A stretch of DNA of 22,076 nt from CAYVFC01 sp964450715 (GCA_964450715.1 CAYVFC010000135.1:1-22076); one strand, 5' to 3'; counted from the first letter of the stretch, positions 1 through 9,143 are shown. Numbers and translations are program-made. Notes: generated from the letters alone by a model not told the origin.

Positions 1-62
1 GGCTCTGGGTCAGGATTTCCACCTCCGATCTAGCGGCCATGCCGCTCGCACCTCCAAGAAAC

Positions 63-94
63 ATTTCTCGTCGCCTTCGGCTACTCGAAATGAC
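63..94. repeat. REP-like hairpin, half element related to the one at 20711-20776
   Basis: An imperfect hairpin opens with ATTTC (63-67), has an inner GCC-TTC-GGC stem-loop, and closes with GAAAT (87-91) followed by GAC. Ten of 13 stem positions pair. The CTCGAAATGAC end closely matches the outer end of the large palindrome near 20711 (GTCATTTCGAG read on the other strand), so both look like members of one dispersed family. It lies beyond the 3' end of the kinase gene. Another short perfect inverted repeat, AGCGGC-CAT-GCCGCT, is at 32-46. No coding sequence is supported in 1-219. Confidence 0.55.
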
Positions 95-128
95 AGGTGC
101 GGGTCCTCGGTTGACCAAGTGGGACACA

Positions 129-173
129 CCCGTAATCACGAGCGCGGGCGGGCGCCAGGCCCGCCCCTACGGG
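129..173. repeat. Nested palindrome downstream of the kinase gene
   Basis: An inner perfect 8-bp inverted repeat, GGGCGGGC (146-153) and GCCCGCCC (159-166) with a 5-nt loop, sits inside an outer perfect 6-bp pair, CCCGTA (129-134) and TACGGG (168-173). Read on the minus strand it starts GTAGGGGCGGG, the same layout as the hairpin at 15397-15425 (GTAGGGGAGGG), so the two are probably one dispersed intergenic family. It could end transcription of the leftward kinase gene, but there is no U-tract. Confidence 0.55.
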
Positions 174-219
174 CAAAAACCGGCCGGGATGTGGTCGATC
201 ATGAGCCCCGGGTAAGGGA

Positions 220-3200
220 TCAGGTGCACGCGTCTCCGTTCCGATACAGGTGTTGGGCGATGGCGCGCAGGTAGGCCGGACTGATGTCGGTTGCCCGCCC
301 GAGATCGCTGGAAAAGGCGACCGCGCCTATCATGGCGTCGCTCTTGCCTACGCGCGCGGGAAGCACCCGGATACGATAGGGCGAACTGTTCTCTTCCGAA
401 CCGATGGACGACGACATCTCACCGGTCAGGTCGATGAACGAAGCGGCCGTTACGACCTCGTCGTCGAGCAGGCTCAGCACCCGCTGCTCGAGCGTATCGG
501 GCGGTTGCGCCACGGACAGCGCTCCGGCCAGCACGACTCCCCCTTCCCTGCGCAGGTAGAGATACGCGCTATCGCTCTGCGTACGCTGCGCGATCAGCCG
601 CAAGGCCTGGCGCGCACGCTCATCGCTTCCGGCGCATTTCGCAAACACCTCGCCCAGAGCCTCGTGGGCTCCGTCCTTGCGGACCACGGTCACGCCTACC
701 TCACCGCCCGCCGCGGCATCGACCGGCGGCGGGATGGTCGACGGCACCCCCCGCCGTATCCCGTGCTCCGCAACTCGCTCGCAATGCGCCAGCATGGCCG
801 GGTTGCCGGCCAGCCTGGCCCAGCCGTACATCTGCTCCAGGCCCTGCTGGAACAGCTCGCCGAACCCCAGCACCTCACCGATCCGCACCTTGATCTCGTT
901 TGCCTCGTACATCAGAAGCGGGCTCTCTTCTGCCTCGCGCTCGTGGATAAAGCGTTCGAGCCTCCCGAGCGCCCGCTCGACAACCTCGGCGTTGCCCTGT
1001 TGCAATGCCTTACCTCCCTCGGCGGCGGCCGTGAGCAGCTCCAGGGTGCCGTACATCCAGATGTACTCGCGGTCCGCCTCGGTGAGCGCTGAGATCGCCA
1101 TCCGGCAGACCTGAAGGGCCCTGCCGTAGTCCGCGAGCAGCAGGTGGGCCGCGGCCAGGGCGGCGTAGCCGTGCCCCCACCCGATGATGCTCCGGGGAGG
1201 ATGTTCGGCGATGAAGGCCTCCCCCAGCTCACAGGTCTTCTCGAGATCGTTGCGCCGGAAATGGTAGCCGATGACGATCAGCTTGCGCAGCGGTCCGAGC
1301 GAGGGCTTGACCTCTACCAGTCTATCCAGCTCGCGGATGACCCGCTTGAGTGTGACCAGGTCTGCCGTGCGAACGGCGGCCATGCCCTCGACCGGAACCG
1401 CGTACCACTGTACCTGCCAGATCGTCCCTCCCTGGATGGCGTGCAATTCCAGCTGTGCCCGGTACTTCTCGGTCTGCTCGCTGTCGCCCCGCAACATGTG
1501 GTGGGTCATGCGCATGCGGAGCGCCGCCGCTCTTCCCATCTTGGTGCCCGTTTCCTCCAGCGCATCCGCCTGTTCCAGACCGAGCGACCGCTTCCGGTAA
1601 CACTCGTTGATGGCGGCCGACTGCATCATGCCGGCCTTGACATCCTTGTGGTCCGTCTCGTCCAGGCCGAACAGGCGAGGATGCTCGAGAAGCGCCAGGG
1701 CCTTGTCGGCGGCCTGCCTGAGCTCCGCCTCGCGACCCTGCGGTTGCAGCAGCAGGGCGCGGCAGACCAGGTAGATCGCCCGCAATCCGTGCCGTCCGAT
1801 GGCGCCGGAGAACTTCTCGACGTAGTGCATCAACGCCCGGGTACCCGTCACGTCGAGCGAAGCGGTACGCACCCCCATCATCGACATTACCGCTCCGGCG
1901 TAATAGGTGAACGCCTCGATGATGGTGGGGCCGCGCCTGCGCCTGGGGGTGAACAGCCGCCGGAGTATCGCCCAGCAGCCCCCGGCCAGGAAGGAAAGGG
2001 TGGCGCCGAGAAAGGGCCGCAGTCTATCCGCCGTATCCAGGCCGGTATGGTAGAGCAGCTGTCCGAGCGTTTCCTCACCGTAGCGGTCGGCCAGCCGGTA
2101 GTCGTAAACATAGGAAGACCTCACCAGCGCGTTTCGCAGCCGTAGGCTATCGGCCGGCCTGCGTCCGGCTTGCTCGTAGATCCGAAGCGCCCTTTCCAGC
2201 GCCGGGATGGCCGTCTCCATCGCCACACCGTTCTTCGCCATCATCGGCGCCACCCGGGCCATCAGGTCTGCCCCCCGCAGTTCGTGCCCGGCGCTGACCA
2301 GGTGGAACCCGGCCTCCAGCTGCGTCTCCGGGTTGTCGCCGGCGCTCTGCAGCAGGGCCTCGGCCAGGCGCAGGTGCAGCCCCTTTCTTCGCTCCGGTTC
2401 GATGGCCGAGCGCACCACCTCGCGCATACCGTCGTGGGCGAACCCGTACCCCTCACCCGACATGACGAGCATGCCGTCTTGCACCAGCCGCTCGAGCGCG
2501 GTGAACAGGGCCTCGTCGTCGAGATCGACGACCGCGGCGCACAGCTCGAGCGGCATAAAGCCCCGGCGAATGCAGAACGCCTCGGCCAGCATCCGCGACG
2601 GTTCGGGAAGCCGCTGCAGGCGCAGGCGAAAGGCATCGGCAAAGCTCTCGGGCAGCAGCCCCTCGTCCAGCTCGTCGGGCAACACCCACATTCCGCCCGC
2701 GTAGCGGACCAGCCCGCGATCGACCAGCTGCCGCGCGAGCTCGATGCAGAGGCCGGGATTGCCGCCGCTCTTCCGGTGCAGGAAATCGGAGAGCAGAGCG
2801 AGATTGGGAACCCGGCCGAAGAGCGACTGCACCAGCTGGGCCGTATCCCGCTCCTGCAGCCGCGAGAGCCGGTAACGCGCCGCCGCGGCTCTGAAGCTGT
2901 CGAAAGCATCCGGAGCGGTCACCGGTTCACCGCTGCGACGCGTCGCAGCCAGAATAAGCGAGTGGTCGCGGGTCTCGCGCACCAGAGCCGCCAGAAAGGC
3001 AGCGGAGAGCTCGTCCGCGCGATGCAGGTCGTCGACCATGACGAGCAGGGGGTGCTTTTTGCTGACCGCCAGGATCCAGCCGTTCATGGCGTCCTGCAAC
3101 CGCGCGCGCGATTCGCCGCTCTCCCGGCCGGCGCTCGATTCGCTCAGCGAGGCGCCGATGGCCAGGATGGCCCCGGTGGCGGTCACCGGGCGGACCGCAC

Positions 3201-4449
3201 CGGTGATGACCGGAGCGCCCATTCCGCTGGCGGCGCCGATCTCGCCGAGTGTGCTGGTCGCACCGGCCCGGCTCTGTTCGAGTACGGCGCCCAACTTTCT
3301 GCGGTAGGGCGCCAGCGCGCGTTCCGCTTCATAGGGCAGCGCCACGCGTAGCGCCCGGGCCAGGGCCACCAGCACGGCGGCCGGCGCCCGATGCGCGTGC
3401 GCGTCGACCCGCACCGCGGCCGCGCCCGCGGCCCGCGCCCGCAGCGAGAGCTCGTCCAGCATCCGGGTCTTGCCGAAACCCACGTTGCCCTCGAACAGGA
3501 GCGCTGCGCCCTGCCCCTGTTTCAAACGCGCGATCCGCTGCTCGAGGCTGTCGAGCTCCCGGTCGCGCCCGGTCAGCGGAGAGCTGAGCAGATAGCTCTC
3601 CACCACCTCCGAGGTGTCGCGGGTGTGCAGACCGGCCACGGCGGTCAACCGCTCGATCACGTCCGCCGCGCCCGAGGGCCGGCTCAGCGGATCCAGGCTC
3701 AACATGGACAGCACCAGATCATCGAGATCCGGGGGGATATCCTCTGCAAACTTCGACGGCCGGGCGGGCTGAATCCGCCAGGCGTCCCGCAACGACTCGA
3801 TATCCCCTACGGGATAGGCGTTGCGCCGGGTCAACAGGTAATAGGCCAGCGCGCCCAGTGAGTAGATATCGGTGCGGTGGTCGAGCGCGCCTCCCTGTAT
3901 GGCCTCGGGCGGCACAAAGGGAGGCGTACCGGCGATGTTGGGAGGCACGCCGAACTGGCACATGGTGCCGAAATCGAGCAGCTTGCAGTGCCCCTCGCTG
4001 GTGCGGCGCACGTTGCGCGGAGACAGATCCCGGTGCAACAGGTGGCGCGTGTGCAAAAGGGCCAGCGAGGAGGCCACGTCGCACAGATAGCGGCACGCGT
4101 CGCGCCAGGGCAGGGGAGACAGCTCGCGCAGATCCTGCCCGTCGAGCAGCTCCATGGTGTAGAAGGGCAAGCCCGCGTCCACCCCGTAGTCGAACACCTG
4201 GATGATGACCGGATGCTCGAGCATGGCCAGGGTGCGATATTCCAGCTCGAAAAGGAGGCGAACCCGTCGCTGGGCCGCGAGTTCCGGATGCACCCGCTTG
4301 ATGGCCACCCGCGATCCGGTCGACTCGTCGAGCGCGCTCGAGACCACGCCCATCCCGCCCCGGGCCAGCTCTGACTCGATCCGGTAGCGGCCAGCGACCG
4401 GCGCCTCGCCGCGAGCGGAGGCTTCTTCACCATGGGAGCTTGCGGCCAT
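220..4449 (-). CDS. Multidomain Ser/Thr protein kinase with AAA ATPase, helical-repeat and GAF-like regions
   Basis: A cytoplasmic signalling kinase of 1,409 residues. The kinase domain (about 20-270) looks active: glycine loop ARGGMG (29-34), Lys51 in VAIK, HRD at 139-141 with Asn146, DFG at 159-161, and PPE at 180-182. A second module starts near 293 (LTGRDREL) and is an AAA/STAND-type ATPase with Walker A GNVGFGKT (321-328) and Walker B LLVMVDD (468-474). A long alpha-helical, TPR-like region follows, then a GAF-like tail from about 1250. This layout is common in myxobacterial multidomain kinases. A Gly/Ala-rich segment at about 396-446 lies between the Walker motifs and is unusual. No transmembrane segment is evident. 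The ATG at 4449 gives a complete kinase N-lobe but has no clear Shine-Dalgarno. Substrate and signal are unknown. It is divergent from the glycosyltransferase at 4814. Confidence 0.93.
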   Translation of the reverse strand: MAASSHGEEASARGEAPVAGRYRIESELARGGMGVVSSALDESTGSRVAIKRVHPELAAQRRVRLLFELEYRTLAMLEHPVIIQVFDYGVDAGLPFYTMELLDGQDLRELSPLPWRDACRYLCDVASSLALLHTRHLLHRDLSPRNVRRTSEGHCKLLDFGTMCQFGVPPNIAGTPPFVPPEAIQGGALDHRTDIYSLGALAYYLLTRRNAYPVGDIESLRDAWRIQPARPSKFAEDIPPDLDDLVLSMLSLDPLSRPSGAADVIERLTAVAGLHTRDTSEVVESYLLSSPLTGRDRELDSLEQRIARLKQGQGAALLFEGNVGFGKTRMLDELSLRARAAGAAAVRVDAHAHRAPAAVLVALARALRVALPYEAERALAPYRRKLGAVLEQSRAGATSTLGEIGAASGMGAPVITGAVRPVTATGAILAIGASLSESSAGRESGESRARLQDAMNGWILAVSKKHPLLVMVDDLHRADELSAAFLAALVRETRDHSLILAATRRSGEPVTAPDAFDSFRAAAARYRLSRLQERDTAQLVQSLFGRVPNLALLSDFLHRKSGGNPGLCIELARQLVDRGLVRYAGGMWVLPDELDEGLLPESFADAFRLRLQRLPEPSRMLAEAFCIRRGFMPLELCAAVVDLDDEALFTALERLVQDGMLVMSGEGYGFAHDGMREVVRSAIEPERRKGLHLRLAEALLQSAGDNPETQLEAGFHLVSAGHELRGADLMARVAPMMAKNGVAMETAIPALERALRIYEQAGRRPADSLRLRNALVRSSYVYDYRLADRYGEETLGQLLYHTGLDTADRLRPFLGATLSFLAGGCWAILRRLFTPRRRRGPTIIEAFTYYAGAVMSMMGVRTASLDVTGTRALMHYVEKFSGAIGRHGLRAIYLVCRALLLQPQGREAELRQAADKALALLEHPRLFGLDETDHKDVKAGMMQSAAINECYRKRSLGLEQADALEETGTKMGRAAALRMRMTHHMLRGDSEQTEKYRAQLELHAIQGGTIWQVQWYAVPVEGMAAVRTADLVTLKRVIRELDRLVEVKPSLGPLRKLIVIGYHFRRNDLEKTCELGEAFIAEHPPRSIIGWGHGYAALAAAHLLLADYGRALQVCRMAISALTEADREYIWMYGTLELLTAAAEGGKALQQGNAEVVERALGRLERFIHEREAEESPLLMYEANEIKVRIGEVLGFGELFQQGLEQMYGWARLAGNPAMLAHCERVAEHGIRRGVPSTIPPPVDAAAGGEVGVTVVRKDGAHEALGEVFAKCAGSDERARQALRLIAQRTQSDSAYLYLRREGGVVLAGALSVAQPPDTLEQRVLSLLDDEVVTAASFIDLTGEMSSSIGSEENSSPYRIRVLPARVGKSDAMIGAVAFSSDLGRATDISPAYLRAIAQHLYRNGDACT

Positions 4450-4813
4450 CGGTTCTGGTAGCGGTCCGGCCCTTCGGTGCCGGGATCCATAGCATAGCTC
4501 TACTGACCCGCTGGTGTCGCCCGATTACCGCTCGGGCCGTCCGGTTATCGCTCGTACCGACGGGGAACGGCTCTGGCGCGGTGCGGCAAACGGCCCCGAC
4601 TGCCGCCCCGCGACTAATCCCGAAATCCGGGCTCGCGCGTACGTTTCATGGACGTGGAAATGACCCTTGCCTCTCGGGGCCATCGAGGATCGCTCTCCCC
4701 GTATTCCCGGACCCTTTCTGTTATACTCCGGCCACATCCCCGGCGCCGGGAGCCAGATCACGTATCGATCGCGCAACGGTCGCTTGCGGTTGGAGAAGAT
4801 CCCGTATCCCGCC
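4450..4813. other. Divergent intergenic region between the kinase and glycosyltransferase genes
   Basis: These 364 bases separate two divergent start codons. No supportable gene is seen. A -10-like TATACT (4722-4727) could serve the rightward glycosyltransferase, but no convincing -35 accompanies it. An imperfect 20-bp direct repeat begins TTACCGCTCG at 4525 and TTATCGCTCG at 4545. A short inverted pair CCCG/CGGG lies at 4619-4631. The frame of the glycosyltransferase stays open upstream to 4667, but that stretch lacks membrane-protein character and is probably leader. Confidence 0.4.
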
Positions 4814-6370
4814 ATGTCGCAGCGAGCCCTGAAGGTATTCCCCGCCGTTCTCCGGTACGCATTGCTCTGCCTGGCCCTGCTTTTCTTTCTGGAGCTGCTG
4901 TTGCTGGCGCCATTCCGGATCGGGTACCCCTACGACCTGGAATGGATGGAGGGCGCTTTCGTCGACCAGGTCAGGCGCGTGCTGTCGGGCCAACCGCTGT
5001 ACGTGAAACCCTCGCTTGAGTTCACTTCCTACATCTATCCACCTTTTTATTTCTATCTATCCGCGCTGGTATCCCGGCTGACGGGCGTCGGCTACCTGCC
5101 CCTGCGGCTGCTCGCCTTGCTCTCCTCCCTGGGCTGCTTCGCTCTCATCTTCCAGCTCTCGCGCAGGGAAACCGGTAGCGCCTTTTACGGTACGCTGTCC
5201 GCCGCCCTCTACGCGGCTTGCTTCGAGCTGGGTGGCGCCTGGTTCGACCTGGCCCGCCTGGATTGCACGCTGCTGTTGCTCCTGCTGGCGGCGGTTTATC
5301 TCCTGCGCTTCTACCCTTCCCTGGCCGGCGCCTTGCTGAGCGGCGGAATCCTGGCCCTGGCGTCCTTCACCAAGCAATCCGCGCTAATCGTGGCCATACC
5401 GCTCTGCCTGTACGGCCTTGCCGCGCGTGGCACGCGGTTCGGCCTGGTCATGGCCGGAAGCTTCGCGTTGCCGGTCATTGCCGTGACCGGCCTGCTGCAG
5501 TGGTCGAGCGACGGCTGGTACGCCCTGTACGTGTTCGAGCTTCCTCGCCAGCACCCCTACTTCACCCCCGTGCTCGTCCTCTTCTGGACGCACGACCTGT
5601 TTCTTCCGCTGCCCGTGGCGTTTCTCTCGATATGCGGGTTTCTCTTCTCGCGCTTCAAGGGCAGAAGCGCTCTTTGCCGCGACGAACGCGACGCGCTGCT
5701 TCTGCAGGCGACGTTCCTGGCCGCCACACTCGGCGCCTCCTGGCTCAGCCGCTTGCATATCGGCGGCGCCAACAACGGCGTATTGCCCGCCTACGCGGCC
5801 ATCTCGCTGCTGTTCGGGCCCGCCCTGCAGTGGGCGTTTTCCAGGTTCGAGGACCGGAGCGGAGCGGGCGGCGAAGCAGCCGCAGCGGCGCCCGGCCCGC
5901 GAACCGCCCGGCTGCTGCTGTACGCGGCCGCCATCTACCAGTTCGCGTCGCTGGTCTACAACCCGCTGGACTACCTCCCGACCCGGCGCGATCTGCAGGC
6001 GGGTGAGGCCTTCGTTCGGGCGCTGTCCGACATCGAGGGGGAGGTCTTCGCTCCGGACCACGGGTACGTACCGGTCCGGGCCGGCAAGAAGACCTATCCC
6101 CACGTTTCCACCTTCTGGAGCGTCTGGGCGGGAGACGACGGCAGGGTCAAGGACGACCTGAACGCGGAGATCGATGCGGCGCTACGGAGGCACCGGTTCG
6201 CCGCCGTCATCATCGACGCCCCCGGGATCGAATACCCGCCCTTCATGAGGCGGATCGAGAAGCACTACAGACCGGCCGGGCGCCTTCTGAAGGGGGACCT
6301 TTCCTTCTCGCCGATCAATACCAGGAGACTGGAGATCCCATCGGAGCTCTGGATCTACCTGCCCAGGTAA
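4814..6370 (+). CDS. Polytopic membrane glycosyltransferase, GT-C/GT39-like
   Basis: A 518-residue inner-membrane protein with many hydrophobic helices. It resembles GT-C enzymes that transfer sugars from lipid-phosphate donors on the periplasmic side. After the first membrane helix comes YPYDLEWMEG, whose acidic residues (Asp41, Glu43, Glu46) sit where the catalytic acidic motif of ArnT/PMT-type enzymes lies in the first external loop. Next is a YIYPPFYFY-type segment typical of the same superfamily. The C-terminal 120 residues are soluble and presumably periplasmic. The ATG at 4814 is chosen because the hydrophobic N-terminus starts there and GGAGAAG lies at 4792-4798, although that is a long spacing; the upstream ATG at 4667 would add 49 non-hydrophobic residues. 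Donor and acceptor cannot be read from the sequence. It is convergent with a second GT-C protein, and both may serve surface glycan assembly. Confidence 0.82.
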   Translation: MSQRALKVFPAVLRYALLCLALLFFLELLLLAPFRIGYPYDLEWMEGAFVDQVRRVLSGQPLYVKPSLEFTSYIYPPFYFYLSALVSRLTGVGYLPLRLLALLSSLGCFALIFQLSRRETGSAFYGTLSAALYAACFELGGAWFDLARLDCTLLLLLLAAVYLLRFYPSLAGALLSGGILALASFTKQSALIVAIPLCLYGLAARGTRFGLVMAGSFALPVIAVTGLLQWSSDGWYALYVFELPRQHPYFTPVLVLFWTHDLFLPLPVAFLSICGFLFSRFKGRSALCRDERDALLLQATFLAATLGASWLSRLHIGGANNGVLPAYAAISLLFGPALQWAFSRFEDRSGAGGEAAAAAPGPRTARLLLYAAAIYQFASLVYNPLDYLPTRRDLQAGEAFVRALSDIEGEVFAPDHGYVPVRAGKKTYPHVSTFWSVWAGDDGRVKDDLNAEIDAALRRHRFAAVIIDAPGIEYPPFMRRIEKHYRPAGRLLKGDLSFSPINTRRLEIPSELWIYLPR

Positions 6371-6396
6371 GGAGGCCGTTCAGGGGATATGCCGGT

Positions 6397-6417
6397 GGAA
6401 ACCGGATCACGGTTTCC
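6397..6417. terminator. Hairpin between convergent glycosyltransferase genes
   Basis: A perfect 8-bp inverted repeat, GGAAACCG (6397-6404) and CGGTTTCC (6410-6417), has a 5-nt loop. It lies 26 bp past the rightward stop codon and spans the leftward stop codon at 6407-6409. The position suits a shared bidirectional terminator for the convergent pair, but no T-run follows on either strand, so intrinsic termination is only a possibility. Confidence 0.4.
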
Positions 6418-8098
6418 CCGAGGGTAGATCGCGCCTGGCGAAGCCGAAGGCGTCGGGATCGTATACGTATTCGCTCTGAAAGCGCGGGTGATCGAGGAAC
6501 TGCGTCGAGACCGGTAGAACGTACTCGCCTCGATTTCCCACCAGGATGAAGCTCGGCTTGCGGGCGAGGACGTATTCGACGTTCGTGCTCGCGTGGCCGG
6601 GAAACAGCGGCAGCGCCGGGCCCGCGAGCCTCGCGCGGCTTTCGGGGATCACCGGGTCCACGATGCCGAGCACGTCGACGATCGGGAACCGGGAGTAGTA
6701 CCCGAACATGCCGATGGACAGGGACGCAACCGGGCAACCGGGGCCACACCGCTCCCGGATGGCCCGGGACTGCTGTCGGGCGAGCCGACCCATGAAGCGG
6801 CAGAACTGCCGGGTCATGATCAGCGCTTCGGCCCGGGAAGGGGCGAGCACCACCGTCGTCGCCCCACGCTTGCGCAACGCGTGATCGACGACCCGGCAAG
6901 CCAGCGGGGTCAGAACCATGGCCGCCGCCACCGCGAAGGCGGCGATCACCTGCGTCCGGCGCGCTTCACGCTCGAGGGTAACGATATAAAAGACGACCAT
7001 CAGGGCCACGGCGATCAGTCCGGGCGTGGCGTCGTTGCCGAGCAGGAAGAAGAGGGCTGTCGCCGCAATCCCCGGACAGACGGCCAGGCCCGAACTGCGC
7101 TCCTCGTCCAACGCGACGGCGCAACCCCGCAGCGCCAGAACGATAAGCGCGGGAAGAACCGGCAGGAAGAAGCGCCAGTGGGCATAAGCGTCGCCGCCGA
7201 TCCATACGATGTAGACGCTGAAGGCCAGTAACAGAACCGCGCCCGGCAGCGCGGGCCCGCAGCGCCGCACGGCGGCCAGTGCCGTGGCCAGCAGGACGAC
7301 GGAACCGTTCAGCAGCCATCCGACCAGGTAGAACGCGCCCTGTGCCAGGGGAAACCCGCCTACCTTGGCGTGAAAGGTATTGGGAAGCCAGGCGTGGTAG
7401 TAGAGAAGGCGAAAGACCGTGAGCGCCAGCAGCAAGCATCCGTAGACCAGCACGGGCCGTAGCGCGGCGCCGAGGCGGTCTCGGCCGCGGTAGAGATGGA
7501 AGCCGTAGAGCACGGCCGCTGCCAGCGCGCCCTCGGGTCGGGTCAGGCTGGCCACGGCCAGCGCCGCGGTCAGCCAGGCGGCACGGCGGCGCGCCTCGGC
7601 CGCCAGCGCCGCGGTCAGCGCCGCGGTAAAAAGGGGAGTTTCCATGCCGGAAGAGGACCAGACCGCAAAGGAAGGCGAGGATAGAAGAAGTAAAGGCGCG
7701 AAACCCGCCAGCCAGCCCCGCGCCGGCGGCAGGCAGGCCCGGGCATAGACCAGGGCGAAAAGGAGCGCGGCCATGCCGCTCAGCAACGAGAGCAGGTGCC
7801 CCGCGGTCTCCGCCTGCAATCCCAGCTTCAGCCCGCCGGCCACCAGCAGCGTCCACAGCAGGTTGGTATACCCCTCCACGCGCTCGCCCGGGTTGTAGAC
7901 CAGGCCGTGGCCCTCTACCAGGTTGCGGGCATAGCGATAGCTGATGAAGGCGTCGTCGCCCTGCGGTTGCACCGACCGCATCTCCCAGGCGAACAGCGCC
8001 AGCGACACGGCCAGCAGCAACCAGGGGATGACCTGGGCCGGGCCGTACGGCAGGGCATTCTCGCCTCGGCGCTCGCCTTCAGTACCGGCCCGACCCAT
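6407..8098 (-). CDS. Polytopic membrane glycosyltransferase with DDAFISYRYARNL motif
   Basis: A 563-residue inner-membrane protein with about ten or more hydrophobic helices and a soluble C-terminal domain. The first external loop holds DDAFISYRYARNL (Asp48 and Asp49 candidate catalytic acids), then GHGLVYNPGERVEGYTN and LLW. From memory this signature marks a GT-C family in actinobacteria and deltaproteobacteria, some members of which are annotated as arabinofuranosyltransferase-like; the substrate here is unknown. The ATG at 8098 is preferred: it follows a purine-rich stretch with AGGAG, and the 31 extra residues from the upstream ATG at 8191 look like leader. The gene lies 169 bp downstream of the Fe-S protein gene on the same strand and could share its transcript. 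Its stop codon lies within the hairpin at 6397-6417. Confidence 0.82.
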   Translation of the reverse strand: MGRAGTEGERRGENALPYGPAQVIPWLLLAVSLALFAWEMRSVQPQGDDAFISYRYARNLVEGHGLVYNPGERVEGYTNLLWTLLVAGGLKLGLQAETAGHLLSLLSGMAALLFALVYARACLPPARGWLAGFAPLLLLSSPSFAVWSSSGMETPLFTAALTAALAAEARRRAAWLTAALAVASLTRPEGALAAAVLYGFHLYRGRDRLGAALRPVLVYGCLLLALTVFRLLYYHAWLPNTFHAKVGGFPLAQGAFYLVGWLLNGSVVLLATALAAVRRCGPALPGAVLLLAFSVYIVWIGGDAYAHWRFFLPVLPALIVLALRGCAVALDEERSSGLAVCPGIAATALFFLLGNDATPGLIAVALMVVFYIVTLEREARRTQVIAAFAVAAAMVLTPLACRVVDHALRKRGATTVVLAPSRAEALIMTRQFCRFMGRLARQQSRAIRERCGPGCPVASLSIGMFGYYSRFPIVDVLGIVDPVIPESRARLAGPALPLFPGHASTNVEYVLARKPSFILVGNRGEYVLPVSTQFLDHPRFQSEYVYDPDAFGFARRDLPSGKP

Positions 8099-8267
8099 CT
8101 CCTCTTCGTTTCCTTCCGGTCCCCGTCCCGCGTCGATATCGGTCAGCACGACCCCGAGCCCATGATAGATTCGACAACCACTCCACCACAACCCGGCCGC
8201 GTTTCCCGACTTTCTCCTGGTCGCCGCATCCGGCGGGGACCTTTCCGGCAGGATCGAATCGGCGATG

Positions 8268-9044
8268 TTATCGCGCGCTCTCTGCTTGCCTGCGCGGGCT
8301 GGGACGGTTGGCCGGGCAGACCTTCAGGCACTCGTTGCAGGTCAGCCAGTAATTGAAGCCCGCCGTATTGTTGACCCGCTCCAGGCGCGTCAACGCGTCG
8401 TCCCCCTGCAGCGCCAGCGGATAGATGGCGTGCTTGATGGTGTGGCCCAGGCAAGCGAGCTTGTCGAAGCGCCCCTGCTCGTCAAAAGCCCTGGCCGGAC
8501 AGGCCTGGTGGCAGGCCCGGCACTTGGGGGGGCAGGGATCGCGCTCGATCAGCGGATCGGCCGGAAGCTCGGCGCTGGTCACCACCGCGCCCAGGCGCAG
8601 CATGGCCCCGTGAAGCGGGTGATAGACGTAGCCGCTGCGGCCAAAGGTGCCCAGGCCGGCGTTTACCGCCGCGTGCTTGAGAGAGAGGATGCCCCAGGGC
8701 TCCACCCCCTCGAAGACCAGCGGGGCGAAGGCGGGGATGGGTACGGCGAGGAAGTTGCCCTGCGACTCGATCCAGTTGCACAGCTCCAGGCCGAGCGCGT
8801 CCAGGTATGGGTAGACCGAGTGATAGGTCCGGTGCAGGAAGTAGAGGCTGTACTCGGGCGAACGCAGCATCCCGCGCGGCACCTTCTTGCCCAGCACGAT
8901 GACGCTCCTGGCGTCCTGGCAGATGCGGGAGGGGTGGTGCTTGTCCGGCGCCTCCCGGAAACGGTCCACCGGGGCGATGCCCGCCGCGTCGACCCGCTCG
9001 CCCAGCCACTCGATCAGGTTCTGTTTCAGCTCCGCTTCCTTCAT
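8268..9044 (-). CDS. QueG-like protein with two [4Fe-4S] clusters, short form
   Basis: A 258-residue cytoplasmic iron-sulfur protein of the epoxyqueuosine-reductase-like family (COG1600 type). AGLGTFGRSG (129-138) corresponds to the conserved AGLGWIGK segment of QueG. The cluster ligands are Cys171, 175, 178 and 182 (the last followed by Pro) for a ferredoxin-type site, and Cys198, 236, 239 and 243 (again followed by Pro) for the second. It is about 100 residues shorter than true QueG and lacks the C-terminal helical repeat domain, so tRNA modification is unlikely. A redox role on an unknown, possibly corrinoid-assisted, substrate is inferred. The ATG at 9044 has a weak GAGGG upstream. A candidate promoter is at 9105-9133. 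It diverges from the ketosynthase gene at 9323. Confidence 0.83.
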   Translation of the reverse strand: MKEAELKQNLIEWLGERVDAAGIAPVDRFREAPDKHHPSRICQDARSVIVLGKKVPRGMLRSPEYSLYFLHRTYHSVYPYLDALGLELCNWIESQGNFLAVPIPAFAPLVFEGVEPWGILSLKHAAVNAGLGTFGRSGYVYHPLHGAMLRLGAVVTSAELPADPLIERDPCPPKCRACHQACPARAFDEQGRFDKLACLGHTIKHAIYPLALQGDDALTRLERVNNTAGFNYWLTCNECLKVCPANRPSPRRQAESAR

Positions 9045-9104
9045 CGTCGCCCTCGTTCGCAGGCGGCGAGACTCTACCGCCTCCCCCGAAAAAAAACCAA
9101 TACA

Positions 9105-9133
9105 ATCATATTGTTTCTACCGGCACCGTTAAA
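9105..9133 (-). promoter_or_regulatory. Candidate sigma70 promoter for the short QueG-like gene
   Basis: On the minus strand a -35-like TTTAAC (9133-9128) and a -10-like TATGAT (9110-9105) are 17 bp apart. This puts the start of transcription near 9098, about 54 bases before the ATG at 9044. The -10 lies inside a near-palindrome, CAATA-CAATCA-TATTG, at 9100-9115. The surrounding 9090-9260 is strikingly AT-rich for this genome, as expected for a control region shared by divergent genes. Confidence 0.45.
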
Positions 9134-9143
9134 TTTATTGAGA

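Noticed and set aside
1..33. Possible end of a gene entering from the left edge (GSGSGFPPPI then stop)
   Set aside because: Ten codons are too few to support a coding call, and other frames are equally open.
2170..3351. Long open frame on the plus strand opposite the kinase gene
   Set aside because: It is antisense to a well-supported kinase/ATPase frame with intact motifs. GC-rich genes routinely leave the complementary frame open, and its product is low-complexity Arg/Gln-rich with no family features.
4667..4813. Longer N-terminus for the first glycosyltransferase
   Set aside because: The 49 extra residues are not hydrophobic or conserved-looking, lie over a -10-like TATACT, and precede a natural ATG where the membrane helix begins.
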